Positions 19,714 to 29,018 of a stretch of DNA of 64,000 nt are shown here, one piece after another. The DNA is from Lysinibacillus sp. B2A1 (lineage in GTDB: Bacteria > Bacillota > Bacilli > Bacillales_A > Planococcaceae). The stretch's first letter is position 1; every line of letters begins with the position of its first letter. The stretch spans positions 2,180,501-2,244,500 of the forward strand of contig CP027224.1 of assembly GCA_002973635.1 (NCBI GenBank). The letters are read 5' to 3'. The position numbers and the translations under genes are program-made. The notes below the pieces were generated by a model. It saw nothing but the letters and a program-made list of their open reading frames with translations. It had not been told where the DNA came from and did no database searches.

Positions 19714-20829
19714 ATGTCAGCAACTAAAGGTTTGGAAGGTATCGTAGCAGCGGAATCTAAAATCAGTTCAATTATCGATGACACACTTACATATGTTGGT
19801 TACAACATTGATGATTTAGCAGAGAACGCGTCGTTTGAAGAAGTAGTTTATTTATTATGGCACACTCGTTTACCGAAAGAGGACGAGCTAGCTGAATTAA
19901 AACAACAATTAGCAGACAACATGACAATTCCGCAAGCAATTGTAGAGCAATTCAAAACATACCCACTTTCAACTGTACATCCAATGGCTGCACTACGTAC
20001 TGCAGTATCTTTACTTGGTGTATTCGATGAAGAGGCAGATGTTATGGATCCAGAAGCTAACTACCGCAAAGCTATCCGTTTACAAGCTAAAATTGCTACA
20101 GTAGTTACTGCATTTGCACGTGTTCGTAAAGGTTTAGAGCCAGTTGCGCCAAAACCAGAATTAGGATATGCAGCAAACTTCTTATACATGCTTAAAGGTG
20201 AAGAACCAGCAGCAATCGAAGTTGAAGCATTTGACAAAGCATTAGTATTACATGCTGACCATGAATTAAATGCATCTACATTCACAGCACGTGTATGTGT
20301 AGCTACATTATCGGATGTATATTCTGGTGTAACAGCAGCTATTGGAGCATTAAAAGGACCACTTCATGGTGGTGCAAATGAGCAAGTTATGAAAATGTTA
20401 ACTGAAATTGGCTCACTTGAAAAAGTTGAATCTTACATTCAAAATAAATTAGACAACAAAGAAAAAATCATGGGCTTCGGTCACCGTGTATACCGTAAAG
20501 GTGACCCACGTGCACCACACTTACGTGTAATGTCACAAAAATTAACTGAACTAACTGGTAAACCAGAGTTATATGAAATGTCAGTTAAAATCCATGACAT
20601 GATCGTAGAACAAAAGAAATTACCTGCAAACGTAGACTTCTTCTCTGCGTCAGTGTATGATTCTTTAGGTATTGATCATGACCTATTCACACCAATTTTC
20701 GCAGTATCACGTACTTCTGGTTGGGTAGCTCATATTTTAGAGCAATATGCTAACAACCGCCTGATCCGTCCACGTGCAGAGTATGTTGGACCAGGCATGC
20801 AAAAATATGTTCCAATCAGCGAGCGCTAA
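19714..20829 (+). CDS. citZ: Citrate synthase
   Basis: Condenses acetyl-CoA with oxaloacetate at the entry of the TCA cycle. It has 371 residues, the short Gram-positive form lacking an N-terminal zinc domain. Active-site motifs: HADHELNASTFTAR, GPLHGGANE and the GFGHRVYRKGDPRA loop, with the catalytic Asp in FFSASVYDSLG-type context. AGGGAGCG precedes the ATG. It is the first gene of citZ-icd-mdh, the Bacillus citrate-branch order. A hairpin separates it from icd. Confidence 0.97.
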   Translation: MSATKGLEGIVAAESKISSIIDDTLTYVGYNIDDLAENASFEEVVYLLWHTRLPKEDELAELKQQLADNMTIPQAIVEQFKTYPLSTVHPMAALRTAVSLLGVFDEEADVMDPEANYRKAIRLQAKIATVVTAFARVRKGLEPVAPKPELGYAANFLYMLKGEEPAAIEVEAFDKALVLHADHELNASTFTARVCVATLSDVYSGVTAAIGALKGPLHGGANEQVMKMLTEIGSLEKVESYIQNKLDNKEKIMGFGHRVYRKGDPRAPHLRVMSQKLTELTGKPELYEMSVKIHDMIVEQKKLPANVDFFSASVYDSLGIDHDLFTPIFAVSRTSGWVAHILEQYANNRLIRPRAEYVGPGMQKYVPISER

Positions 20830-20854
20830 TTTGGAAAATATGCTAGAATATTTG

Positions 20855-20880
20855 GGACTGTGTTACTGATAACACAGTCC
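20855..20880 (+). other. Intercistronic hairpin between citZ and icd
   Basis: GGACTGTGTTA-CTGA-TAACACAGTCC is a perfect 11-bp stem with a 4-base loop. No T-run follows (TATGATTATG), so it is more likely an mRNA-stability or partial attenuation element than a full terminator. Confidence 0.6.
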
Positions 20881-20909
20881 TATGATTATGAATTTAGGAG
20901 GCAACAGCA

Positions 20910-22172
20910 ATGTCAAACAAAATTGTAGTTGAAAATGGCGTACTTAATGTACCAAACAATCCAGTGATTCCTTTCATCGAAGGTGATGGAATTGGTCCAG
21001 ATATTTGGGCTGCAGCATCACGTGTAATCGACGCAGCAGTAGAAAAAGCTTACAACGGTGAAAAGAAAATCGAATGGTTAGAAGTTTTAGCTGGTGAAAA
21101 AGCATTCAACCAAACTGGTGAATGGTTACCACAAGAAACTTTAGACAAAATTAACGAATACTTAATCGCAATTAAAGGTCCTCTTACTACGCCAATCGGT
21201 GGTGGTATCCGCTCTCTAAACGTAGCATTACGTCAACAGCTTGACCTATATGTGTGCTTACGTCCAGTACGTCACTTTGACGGAGTACCTTCTCCAGTTA
21301 AACGCCCAGAAGACGTTGATATGGTTATCTTCCGCGAAAACACAGAAGACATCTACGCTGGTATCGAATTCGAATCTGGTTCTGAACAAGCTCAAAAAAT
21401 CATCAACTTCTTACAATCTGAATTTGGTGTAAAACAAATTCGTTTCCCAGAAACTTCAGGTATCGGTGTGAAGCCAGTATCTAAAGAAGGTACTGAGCGT
21501 TTAGTGCGTTCTGCTATCGAATATGCAATTAAACATAACCGTCCGTCTGTGACATTAGTTCATAAAGGAAACATCATGAAATTCACTGAAGGTGGTTTCA
21601 AAAAATGGGGTTATGAATTAGCTGAAACTGAATTTGCTGATCAAACATTCACATGGAACCAATATGACGCTATCAAAGCTGAACAAGGTGAAGAAGCAGC
21701 AAACAAAGCTCAAGCTGACGCTTTAGCTTCTGGTAAAATCTTAGTAAAAGATTCTATCGCTGATATCTTCTTACAACAAATTTTAACTCGTCCAAAAGAG
21801 TTTGATGTAGTAGCTACAATGAACTTAAATGGTGACTATATTTCTGATGCATTAGCTGCACAAGTTGGTGGTATCGGTATCGCTCCAGGTGCGAACATTA
21901 ACTATGTAACTGGACATGCGATCTTCGAAGCTACTCACGGTACAGCTCCAAAATATGCTGGTTTAGATAAAGTAAACCCATCTTCAGTATTGCTTTCAGG
22001 TGTATTAATGCTTGAACACTTAGGATGGCAAGAAGCAGCTGACATGATCAATACATCTGTAGAGAAAACAATCTCTTCTAAAGTTGTAACTTACGACTTC
22101 GCTCGTTTAATGGACAGCGCTACAGAAGTGAAATGTTCTGAGTTCGCAGATGAGTTAATCAAAAACCTATAA
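20910..22172 (+). CDS. icd: Isocitrate dehydrogenase (NADP)
   Basis: Oxidative decarboxylation of isocitrate to 2-oxoglutarate. The 420 residues match the homodimeric bacterial form. Motifs include the substrate loop [37 protein letters not shown], the catalytic Lys/Tyr area [14 protein letters not shown], and [11 protein letters not shown], whose Lys and Tyr select NADP. AGGAGG precedes the ATG. It is the second gene of the TCA cluster. Its codon use is markedly C-ending at highly used codons, suggesting strong expression. Confidence 0.97.
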   Translation: MSNKIVVENGVLNVPNNPVIPFIEGDGIGPDIWAAASRVIDAAVEKAYNGEKKIEWLEVLAGEKAFNQTGEWLPQETLDKINEYLIAIKGPLTTPIGGGIRSLNVALRQQLDLYVCLRPVRHFDGVPSPVKRPEDVDMVIFRENTEDIYAGIEFESGSEQAQKIINFLQSEFGVKQIRFPETSGIGVKPVSKEGTERLVRSAIEYAIKHNRPSVTLVHKGNIMKFTEGGFKKWGYELAETEFADQTFTWNQYDAIKAEQGEEAANKAQADALASGKILVKDSIADIFLQQILTRPKEFDVVATMNLNGDYISDALAAQVGGIGIAPGANINYVTGHAIFEATHGTAPKYAGLDKVNPSSVLLSGVLMLEHLGWQEAADMINTSVEKTISSKVVTYDFARLMDSATEVKCSEFADELIKNL

Positions 22173-22249
22173 TTCCTATTGTAATATAGAAATTAAAGGT
22201 AAAGCGGATGCTTTATTCTGTCGATATAATTAGGGTAAAATGTATTTAG

Positions 22250-22374
22250 TTTAACTTCTTTCAGCAAAACTGAAAGAAGTTAAAGCCTCTGGCAGCTGTC
22301 ACGAAATCGGAAAGGATTTCTTTGTGCAAGCACAAAGCCGATTCCGGACGCAATTATGCCGAGGCATAATTGAT
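22250..22374 (+). repeat. Dispersed structured repeat, short copy
   Basis: Starts with a perfect 15-bp hairpin (TTTAACTTCTTTCAG-CAAAA-complement). Then come GAAATCGGAAAGGATTTC, CTTTGTGC-AA-GCACAAAG and AATTATGCCGAGGCATAATT, each self-complementary. The blocks GAATCGG/GAAATCGG, GCACAAAGCCGATTCC and GCCGAGGCATAATTGAT recur in the same order at 44034-44267, which shows a repeat family rather than local secondary structure. Confidence 0.75.
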
Positions 22375-22402
22375 TAAAGCATTATGATGAACTTGATTAA
22401 TC

Positions 22403-22434
22403 GAGGGAGGAGATATATTCTCCTCCCTTTTTTA
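22403..22434 (+). terminator. Terminator between icd and mdh
   Basis: GGGAGGAGA-TATAT-TCTCCTCCC followed by T6: a perfect terminator only 35 bases before the mdh ATG. Transcription of mdh must therefore read through it, or start inside or upstream of it. Confidence 0.85.
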
Positions 22435-22468
22435 AATATATAACCTAATTTTAAAGGAGCGTATTCAA

Positions 22469-23407
22469 ATGTCTCTGAAACGTAAAAAAATCTCAGTAAT
22501 CGGTAGTGGTTTTACAGGTGCTACAGCAGCATTTTTAGCAGCTCAGAAAGAACTTGGCGACGTCGTATTAGTAGATATTCCACAAGCAGAAAACCCAACA
22601 AAAGGTAAAGCTCTGGATATGTGGGAAGCGGCACCAGTGCAAGGTTATGATTCATATGTGAAGGGTACTTCTAACTATGCAGATATAGCAGACTCTGATG
22701 TAGTCCTTATCACTGCTGGTGTTGCTCGTAAACCAGGGATGAGTCGTGATGATCTTGTTCAAATTAATCAAGGTGTAATGAAGGCTGTTTCTAAAGAAAT
22801 TTCTGCACATTCACCAAATGCAACGATTATCGTACTCACAAACCCAGTAGATGCTATGACTTACACAGTTTACAAAGAAACTGGTTTCCCAAAAAATCGT
22901 GTTATTGGTCAATCCGGCGTACTTGATACAGCTCGCTTCTGTGCGTTTGTTGCAGAAGAACTTAATATCTCAGTTAAAGACATTACTGGCTTTGTTTTAG
23001 GTGGTCACGGTGATACAATGGTACCACTTACTCGCTATTCATTTGCTGGTGGAATTCCATTAGAAACATTAATACCTGCTGATCGTCTTGAAGAGATTGT
23101 TAATCGTACTCGTAATGGTGGTGCAGAAATCGTTAATTTGCTTGGTAATGGCTCAGCATACTATGCTCCAGCAGCCGCACTTGTTGAAATGGCTGAAGCA
23201 ATTATTAAGGATCAAAAACGTATCTTACCATCTATTGCATATTTAGAAGGTGAATATGGCTATAATGATTTGTATTTAGGTGTTCCAACTTTACTTGGTG
23301 CAAATGGCATCGAAAAAATCTTTGAGCTTGACTTAACAGACAAAGAAAAAGCAGCTTTAGATAATTCGGCAGAAGCAGTCCGCAATGTTATGAAAATTTT
23401 AGCTTAA
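22469..23407 (+). CDS. mdh: Malate dehydrogenase
   Basis: NAD-dependent oxidation of malate to oxaloacetate. The 312-residue sequence is of the LDH-like Bacillus type. NAD-binding [10 protein letters not shown] is near residue 11, with VLVDIPQ carrying the NAD-selecting Asp. Substrate arginines are in [11 protein letters not shown] and ARF, and the catalytic His is in [19 protein letters not shown] precedes the ATG. Third gene of citZ-icd-mdh, but a terminator stands just upstream and another follows, so its level may be set separately. Confidence 0.97.
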   Translation: MSLKRKKISVIGSGFTGATAAFLAAQKELGDVVLVDIPQAENPTKGKALDMWEAAPVQGYDSYVKGTSNYADIADSDVVLITAGVARKPGMSRDDLVQINQGVMKAVSKEISAHSPNATIIVLTNPVDAMTYTVYKETGFPKNRVIGQSGVLDTARFCAFVAEELNISVKDITGFVLGGHGDTMVPLTRYSFAGGIPLETLIPADRLEEIVNRTRNGGAEIVNLLGNGSAYYAPAAALVEMAEAIIKDQKRILPSIAYLEGEYGYNDLYLGVPTLLGANGIEKIFELDLTDKEKAALDNSAEAVRNVMKILA

Positions 23408-23418
23408 TAAAAAGCTTA

Positions 23419-23456
23419 TGAAATCGAGTGGGAATCATTCCTACTCGATTTTTTGT
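23419..23456 (+). terminator. Rho-independent terminator of mdh
   Basis: AAATCGAGT-GGGAAT and ATTCCTACTCGATT form a long stem followed by TTTTTTG. Confidence 0.88.
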
Positions 23457-23636
23457 TTAGTAATAGTTCTATTAAAGCATAAATGACAGATATCTTTTTA
23501 AACCATATTTTTTCAAATTAACTGTACTAATGCATCGTATGCATATCAATAAAATGGTTATTCTGCTTTTCGTTGTACTTTTAGAATAAAATTGATACTA
23601 TGAAGGTAGTATGATAGAAAAGGGGTTGGCGTATCT

Positions 23637-24077
23637 TTGCTTCAAAAAAACAGTAAGCTTGGTCTCACAATAGATGAAATTACAGTTGGTGAGAAGATTC
23701 ATATTACTGAAAAAATAGAGGATAAGGATTTACTGCTTTATTTAGGTCTTACGAATGATAGTAATCCGCTTTATATTCAACATGATTATGCTGCGATGAC
23801 ACCTTTTCAAAAGCCAATCGTACCAACAATTATGTTAAATGGTATCATTACGTCAGCTGTGTCGAAGTACATTCCTGGACCAGGTGCACGAATTATTGAG
23901 CAGCATTTAAAATATTTAGGACCTCTCTATCATTATGAATTATTTGATACGCTTTTAGAGGTAACGGAAATAAATAAATTCCAAAATATAATAACTGTAT
24001 CAATCCATTCCTATAATGAGCAAAAACAGCTTGTGATTGAAGGAACCTTATTGGTGACACCACCACTTGCGCTATAG
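23637..24077 (+). CDS. MaoC/hotdog-fold dehydratase-like protein
   Basis: A 146-residue protein with the MaoC-like hydratase pattern: TNDSNPLYIQHDYA (the usual catalytic Asp/His loop GDxNPxHxD is altered to DSNPLYIQHD), then QKPIVPTIMLNGIITSAVSKYIPG and PGARIIEQHLKYLGPLYH. Members act on enoyl-CoA or similar thioesters; whether this one is active is uncertain given the changed loop. TTG start behind AAGGGG. It lies between mdh and phoP, and a perfect hairpin follows at 24085-24108. Co-transcription with phoPR is possible. Confidence 0.75.
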   Translation: MLQKNSKLGLTIDEITVGEKIHITEKIEDKDLLLYLGLTNDSNPLYIQHDYAAMTPFQKPIVPTIMLNGIITSAVSKYIPGPGARIIEQHLKYLGPLYHYELFDTLLEVTEINKFQNIITVSIHSYNEQKQLVIEGTLLVTPPLAL

Positions 24078-24084
24078 ACGTCTT

Positions 24085-24108
24085 GAGATTTGAAATGGGG
24101 GTTTCAAA
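24085..24108 (+). other. Intercistronic hairpin before phoP
   Basis: GATTTGAAA-TGGGGG-TTTCAAATC is a perfect 9-bp stem directly upstream of phoP. No T-run follows. Confidence 0.5.
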
Positions 24109-24130
24109 TCACTAACGGAGGCATTATTAC

Positions 24131-24847
24131 ATGACAAAAACGATTTTAGTTGTAGAAGATGAATTTTCTATTGCGACACTATTGAAATATAATTTAGAAC
24201 AGGCAGGTTATGTTGTAGAAACAGCTGTAGATGGTCAAGAAGGACTGGATAAAGCAATTGACTTGCAACCAGATTTAATTCTCTTGGACTTAATGCTTCC
24301 AAGGCTTGATGGTATGGAGGTATGTAAACAAATACGTCAACAACGTATGAACACACCTATAATTATGTTAACCGCAAAGGACGATGAATTCGATAAGGTT
24401 CTTGGTCTGGAGCTGGGCGCAGATGATTATATGACGAAGCCTTTTAGCCCGCGTGAGGTTTTGGCACGAGTAAAGGCTGTATTAAGACGTTTCACACAAA
24501 ATGTTGTATTAGATGATAAAGATGAACCTCAAGAGAAAATGTATGAGTTTGGACAATTACGTGTCTTTCCTGAGCGTTTTGAAGTATTTTTACAGGATGA
24601 AGCATTGGAATTCACACCGAAAGAATTTGAGCTATTGATTTATTTGCTTGAAAATAAAAATCGTGTTTTAACACGTGATCAGCTATTAAGTGCTGTATGG
24701 AAATATGATTTTGCTGGTGATACACGAATTGTGGATGTACACATCAGTCACCTTCGAGATAAAATTGAGGAAAATAGCCGAAAACCAATGTTTATTAAAA
24801 CAATTCGCGGTCTTGGCTATAAATTTGAGGAGCCGAAGACAACATGA
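24131..24847 (+). CDS. phoP: Response regulator PhoP (OmpR family)
   Basis: DNA-binding response regulator of the phosphate-starvation system. The receiver domain covers residues 1-120 with phospho-acceptor Asp53 (ILLDLMLP), Thr81 and Lys103 (YMTKPF). The winged-helix domain covers residues 140-235 (FTPKEFELLIYLLENKNRVL, then DTRIVDVHISHLRDKIE). The identity as PhoP rests on the pairing with a PhoR-type kinase and the conserved mdh-phoPR-polA order of Bacillales. The last 4 bases overlap phoR (ATGA), implying coupled translation. Confidence 0.93.
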   Translation: MTKTILVVEDEFSIATLLKYNLEQAGYVVETAVDGQEGLDKAIDLQPDLILLDLMLPRLDGMEVCKQIRQQRMNTPIIMLTAKDDEFDKVLGLELGADDYMTKPFSPREVLARVKAVLRRFTQNVVLDDKDEPQEKMYEFGQLRVFPERFEVFLQDEALEFTPKEFELLIYLLENKNRVLTRDQLLSAVWKYDFAGDTRIVDVHISHLRDKIEENSRKPMFIKTIRGLGYKFEEPKTT

Positions 24848-26379
24848 GATCAATGAGCAATCGCTTATTCTTGACATTCATGCTTTTACTCGGAACAATA
24901 CTAGCTGTCCTAATGATTGTAATAGGTCAGCTTTTTCCTGTTTATATAGAGCAGTATAATGAACAGGCGAGCCTGCAGATGCAAGAATCAATCAATCAAA
25001 TCTTGAATGATCGAAAGATTGAACTCTCAAAGGAAGATAGAGAGTCCTTAAATACAGTCCAAAATACAGAGGTACAGCCTTTAATTTTATCAAGTGTTCA
25101 CGCTCGATTATATATGGTTCTCGTTATTCTTTTTACTATTGCACTAATTTTGATAGCAATTGTCAGTCGGTATATGATTCGAAATTTCACTGCGCCAATC
25201 GATAATGTAACAGAAACAGCACTGGAGCTGGCAAAAGGGAATTACCGTGCACGTGCCCATGAGAACGAGCAGGAACGCATGATGCCATTAAGTCATTCTA
25301 TTAATATTTTAGCGCGAAATTTACAGGATATTACGACAATACGTGAAGTAGAAGAGGAGCGTCTAAAAACATTAATTGAGAATATGGGAAGTTCGCTTAT
25401 GATGATTGGACGTGAAGGCAATATATCAATCGTGAATCGTGTATTTTTAGAGCGCTTTGGTATGCAGATTGACGATGTTCAAGGGAAGGTCTTTCGTACA
25501 ATAGGCTTACCTAAATCACTGGAGCAATTTATTGACCATGTCTTTCTAACAGAAATGCCTTATCGACAGCAAATTAAAATGGAAGTACAACAGGAGCTAT
25601 ACAATAAGGAAGTGTATGGTGCTCCTGTTATTGGCGATCATGGTCGCTGGCTTGGTGTTGTCATTGTCATGCATGATATTACAGAGCTTGTCCGTTTAGA
25701 GCAAATTCGGAAGGACTTTGTGGCAAACGTTTCCCATGAATTGCGTACACCAATTACATCGATTAAAGGTTTTTCAGAAACTTTATTGGACGGTGCCTAT
25801 AAGGATGAAAAGATGTTACTATCCTTTTTAGAGATTATTTATAAAGAAAGTAATCGTCTCCAAATGCTGATTCAGGATTTATTGGAATTATCGAAAATCG
25901 AACAGCATGGTTTTACCGTGAATATTATGTCGATGGGCTTGCAGGACGTACTTATTAGAGGTGCTGAATTAACAGGACCACGTTTGGATGAAAAAAATAT
26001 GAGTTTCCATGTAGATATCGAACGAGATGTTGAAGTGATGGGAGATGCCAATCGTATTATCCAAATCGTAACGAATTTAATTACCAATGCGATTACGTAT
26101 TCTCCAGAAAATACAACTGTAACAATCCGTTTAAAGGAAAATGATAAGTATGGGATAATTGAAATAGAGGATCAAGGAATTGGTATCGAAAAACACGAAA
26201 TTGCTCGTGTCTTTGAACGATTTTATCGTGTGGATCGTGCCCGAAGTCGAAACTCTGGAGGGACAGGCTTAGGGCTTGCTATTGTGAAGCATTTAGTAGA
26301 GGCACATCATGGACGTATTCAGGTAGAAAGTGAAGTTGGAGTTGGAACTAAAATGATTGTCATGATTCCGAAGAATTAA
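24844..26379 (+). CDS. phoR: Sensor histidine kinase PhoR
   Basis: Membrane kinase of 511 residues. TM1 is at about 8-30, a short extracytoplasmic loop of ~55 residues follows, TM2 is at about 88-110, HAMP 111-163, PAS about 175-285, HisKA with phospho-acceptor His298 (NVSHELRTPITS), then HATPase with N, G1 and G2 boxes (NLITNAITYSP, EDQGIGIEKHE, GGTGLGLAIVKHL). The extracellular domain is much shorter than in B. subtilis PhoR, so signal input may rely on the inner-face domains. Partner is PhoP, with overlapping start. Confidence 0.92.
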   Translation: MRSMSNRLFLTFMLLLGTILAVLMIVIGQLFPVYIEQYNEQASLQMQESINQILNDRKIELSKEDRESLNTVQNTEVQPLILSSVHARLYMVLVILFTIALILIAIVSRYMIRNFTAPIDNVTETALELAKGNYRARAHENEQERMMPLSHSINILARNLQDITTIREVEEERLKTLIENMGSSLMMIGREGNISIVNRVFLERFGMQIDDVQGKVFRTIGLPKSLEQFIDHVFLTEMPYRQQIKMEVQQELYNKEVYGAPVIGDHGRWLGVVIVMHDITELVRLEQIRKDFVANVSHELRTPITSIKGFSETLLDGAYKDEKMLLSFLEIIYKESNRLQMLIQDLLELSKIEQHGFTVNIMSMGLQDVLIRGAELTGPRLDEKNMSFHVDIERDVEVMGDANRIIQIVTNLITNAITYSPENTTVTIRLKENDKYGIIEIEDQGIGIEKHEIARVFERFYRVDRARSRNSGGTGLGLAIVKHLVEAHHGRIQVESEVGVGTKMIVMIPKN

Positions 26380-26735
26380 CAATCTCTTTACAAAAGCAAC
26401 ATGTAACATTCACAAAGGGAGCTTATACTTATTTAGTAGAAACCCCCTATATAATCGACAAGTCTGTAAATAAATTATGTATCATTCATTACATTTTGAT
26501 GGCGCTGCTTTGCAATCGCCACGGAAGAATCTATTGCCAAATTTTTTTTTTGGTGATAGATTCTTTTCTGTTTTACACTTGATGAGAATAGGTGTAAAGT
26601 ATAGTAGCATAAAGTTTAACTTACAATTTCATTGTTTAGTTGAACTAAATAATTGGGCTTTTATGGACAGTGAAATGAATACAGCTATTACTGTGTTTTC
26701 CTTAGAAGCAGGACAAAATTGAAAGAAGGATGACC
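26380..26735 (+). promoter_or_regulatory. phoR-lrgA intergenic region: terminator and inverted repeat
   Basis: A 356-base gap. A terminator-like hairpin at 26527-26568 (GAATCTAT..CCAAA with TTTGG..ATAGATTC, then TTTTC) may end phoPR. Just after it, TTTACAC (26572-26578) and GTGTAAA (26592-26598) form an inverted repeat that could be an operator for the next gene pair. Hexamers TTTACA and TTCACA 22 bases apart (26389-26416) resemble weak Pho boxes. An 81-codon open frame here (26477-26722) spans the terminator and is not credible. Confidence 0.45.
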
Positions 26736-27104
26736 ATGAAAATCGTCAAAAGTATCGTGCAAATCGGCTATCTTTATATACTATTATTTGTTGGAAATAG
26801 TATTGCACGTCTACTTCACTTGCCGATTCCTGGGAGCATAATTGGACTAGTTTTATTGTTTTTACTTTTGCAGTTTCATGTGATTAAGCTTGAATGGATT
26901 GAACTAGGAGCAGGATTATTGCTAAGTGAGCTATTGTTGTTTTTTATTCCATCTGCAATTGGTGTAATCGATTATGATGCACTATTTGGTGTACAGGGTG
27001 TGAAGGTTGTGCTAGTGATTGTCGTGAGTGCTATTGTTGTTATGTTTACAACAGGCTTTACAGCACAATGGCTAGAGCAACGAAAGAAGGGTGATGCTGC
27101 ATGA
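26736..27104 (+). CDS. CidA/LrgA family holin-like protein
   Basis: A 122-residue membrane protein with four hydrophobic segments and the family signature LPIPGSIIGLVLLFLLLQF. CidA/LrgA proteins are holin-like and work with LrgB/CidB proteins in control of murein hydrolase release or in pyruvate-related transport, depending on the organism. The ATG at 26736 is preferred over the ATG two codons upstream because AAGAAGGA is then at normal spacing. It overlaps the lrgB-like gene by 4 bases (ATGA). No LytS/LytR pair is adjacent. Confidence 0.88.
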   Translation: MKIVKSIVQIGYLYILLFVGNSIARLLHLPIPGSIIGLVLLFLLLQFHVIKLEWIELGAGLLLSELLLFFIPSAIGVIDYDALFGVQGVKVVLVIVVSAIVVMFTTGFTAQWLEQRKKGDAA

Positions 27105-27814
27105 GTTTTTTCGTAGCTATAGCAAGCTTAGCGGGGACCGTTGCCATTTTTTACGTGTGTAAAATGTTTTATGTAAAATATAAGAAAGAGTGGCTAACGC
27201 CTATGCTAGTCACACCAATAATAATAATTTTACTATTATTATTAACAGGTACATCCTATCAATCCTATAATGCAGGAGCAAATATTTTATCAAATTTATT
27301 AGGACCAGCAACAGTTGCATTTGCTGTTCCAATTTATAAAAATTTTAATTTATTAAAAAAGCATGCTCTTGAAATATTACTTAGCATCGCAGTTGGTTCA
27401 GCCGTCGCTATTATCTCCTCATTTATGATGGCATTAGTTGTTGGCCTAAATAATGAGCTTGTTCATAGCCTAGTACCACGCTCAGTTACTACACCAATTG
27501 CGATGGATATTTCTAATATGATAGGCGGCTCTCCTACACTGACTGCCGTTTTTGTGATGACAACGGGAATATTAGGAAGTCTGCTTGCTCCGTTAATCAT
27601 AAAGGTTTGTCGCTTTCATAGACCCTCATCTAGAGGTTTAATGTTAGGAATGGGAGCTCATGGTACAGGTACCTCTAAAGCCTTCGAATTTGGTGAACTC
27701 GAAGGAACCTTTGCCAGCCTTGCGATGATTGTAGCAGCCTTAATTAGCCTCGTGCTTTCTACAACATTGTTCCCAGCATTTGAGCATTTAGTTGTTAATA
27801 TCCTGTTGCCTTAA
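27101..27814 (+). CDS. CidB/LrgB family membrane protein
   Basis: Integral membrane protein of 237 residues with about seven hydrophobic spans. The diagnostic LrgB segments are LGPATVAFAVPIY, VPRSVTTPIAMDIS and GMGAHGTGTSKAFEFGELEG. It pairs with the preceding LrgA-like gene through an ATGA overlap, as in lrgAB, cidAB and B. subtilis ywbHG. Which pair this corresponds to cannot be decided from sequence. The terminator starts within its last codons. Confidence 0.9.
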   Translation: MSFFVAIASLAGTVAIFYVCKMFYVKYKKEWLTPMLVTPIIIILLLLLTGTSYQSYNAGANILSNLLGPATVAFAVPIYKNFNLLKKHALEILLSIAVGSAVAIISSFMMALVVGLNNELVHSLVPRSVTTPIAMDISNMIGGSPTLTAVFVMTTGILGSLLAPLIIKVCRFHRPSSRGLMLGMGAHGTGTSKAFEFGELEGTFASLAMIVAALISLVLSTTLFPAFEHLVVNILLP

Positions 27815-27838
27815 ATGGTGACAGGATTTTTTGTTTTG
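27800..27838 (+). terminator. Rho-independent terminator of the lrgAB-like pair
   Basis: ATCCTGTTGCC and GGTGACAGGAT pair with two G-U pairs over TTAAAT, followed by TTTTTTG. The upstream arm overlaps the stop codon. Confidence 0.8.
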
Positions 27839-27981
27839 GATGAAGATGCTGACAAACTAGTTAGTCAAAAAAGAAATCGGTATGCTAGTCAAGAAACACT
27901 TGATGAACCTCACCTCAATATTAATGTAATAGGGGGTATGTCAAACTGCCTACAATAAAATATTAGTTTATTAAAATATTT

Positions 27982-28009
27982 TGAAACCTTTTAAAAAGTG
28001 TTCCGTATA
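27982..28009 (+). promoter_or_regulatory. Sigma-W-type promoter of hflK-hflC
   Basis: TGAAAC (27982-27987), 16 bases, CGTATA (28004-28009): a perfect match to the sigma-W consensus at optimal spacing, 32 bases before the hflK start. Confidence 0.8.
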
Positions 28010-28040
28010 CAATAGTACTAAGCATAAGGGAGGAACAGAC

Positions 28041-29018
28041 ATGAGTGTGAAAAGGACACTAATGATGGTGGGGCTTGGAATTTTCGGCATTGTTGCACTT
28101 ATTGCTGTATTTACATCTTGGTACACAGTAGATGAATCAGAACAAGCAGTTGTTATAACTTTCGGTCGTGCCGATGATACAGTAACAGAACCAGGCTTAC
28201 ATTTTAAATTACCTTGGCCTGTTCAATCGGTTGAGGTTTTATCAAAAGAAACATTTAGTTTACAGTTTGGTTATAAGCAAAATAAAAAAGGGGAATTGGA
28301 AGCTTATGATGCTGAAACGAAAATGATTACAGGAGACGAACATATTGTATTAACTGATCTTGTCGTTCAATGGAAGATTACAGAACCGAACAAATTCCTA
28401 TTTAATGCTCAGGACCCAGAAGAGATTTTACATAGCGCTACGTCAAGTGCAATTCGATCAATTATCGGAAGCTCCAAAATCGATGCTGCGTTAACAGAGG
28501 GAAAAGCGGACATAGAAGCAAACACAAGAACATTACTTGTTTCGCTTATTGAAAAATATGATATCGGGATAAGCATTTTGGGTGTTAAATTGCAGGATGT
28601 AGAATTACCAAATGCTGATGTACGTGCTGCTTTTACAGCAGTTACAGATGCACGTGAAATGAAAAATACAAAAATCAATCAAGCAGAAAAATATGAAAAT
28701 CAACGTACAAATGAGGCAGAAGGTGAAAAAGACGCCATTATTTCGAAGGCAGAAGGTGAAAAAACAGCCCGTATCGAGCAGGCTCAAGGGGATGTAGCTG
28801 TCTTTAATAAAATGTATGAGCAATATAAAGGCAATCAGCAAATTACCCGTGAGCGTTTAATCTTAGAAACACTTGAGAATGTGTTACCGAAAGCACAAAT
28901 TTACATGATGAATGATGATGGCAGCACAATGAAATACTTACCTCTTCAAGCACTACAGCCCGTAGAACAAAAGCAAGAGCAGAAGCAAGAGGAGAAAAAA
29001 GAAGGGAGCGGTAACTAA
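28041..29018 (+). CDS. hflK: HflK, SPFH-domain FtsH modulator
   Basis: Membrane-anchored SPFH protein, 325 residues: one N-terminal span (about 6-26), SPFH/band-7 domain (about 28-220) starting WYTVDESEQAVVITFG, a long helical Ala/Glu/Lys segment (about 215-260) and a Gln/Lys/Glu-rich tail. HflK and HflC assemble into a cage that modulates the FtsH protease in proteobacteria. The pair is less usual in Bacillales, where flotillins FloA/FloT are the standard SPFH proteins. The ATG at 28041 follows AAGGGAGGA. Stop and next start overlap (TAATG). Confidence 0.9.
   Translation: MSVKRTLMMVGLGIFGIVALIAVFTSWYTVDESEQAVVITFGRADDTVTEPGLHFKLPWPVQSVEVLSKETFSLQFGYKQNKKGELEAYDAETKMITGDEHIVLTDLVVQWKITEPNKFLFNAQDPEEILHSATSSAIRSIIGSSKIDAALTEGKADIEANTRTLLVSLIEKYDIGISILGVKLQDVELPNADVRAAFTAVTDAREMKNTKINQAEKYENQRTNEAEGEKDAIISKAEGEKTARIEQAQGDVAVFNKMYEQYKGNQQITRERLILETLENVLPKAQIYMMNDDGSTMKYLPLQALQPVEQKQEQKQEEKKEGSGN

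Noticed and set aside
26477..26722. 81-codon frame between phoR and the lrgA-like gene
   Set aside because: Spans a T-rich terminator hairpin and has no ribosome site.
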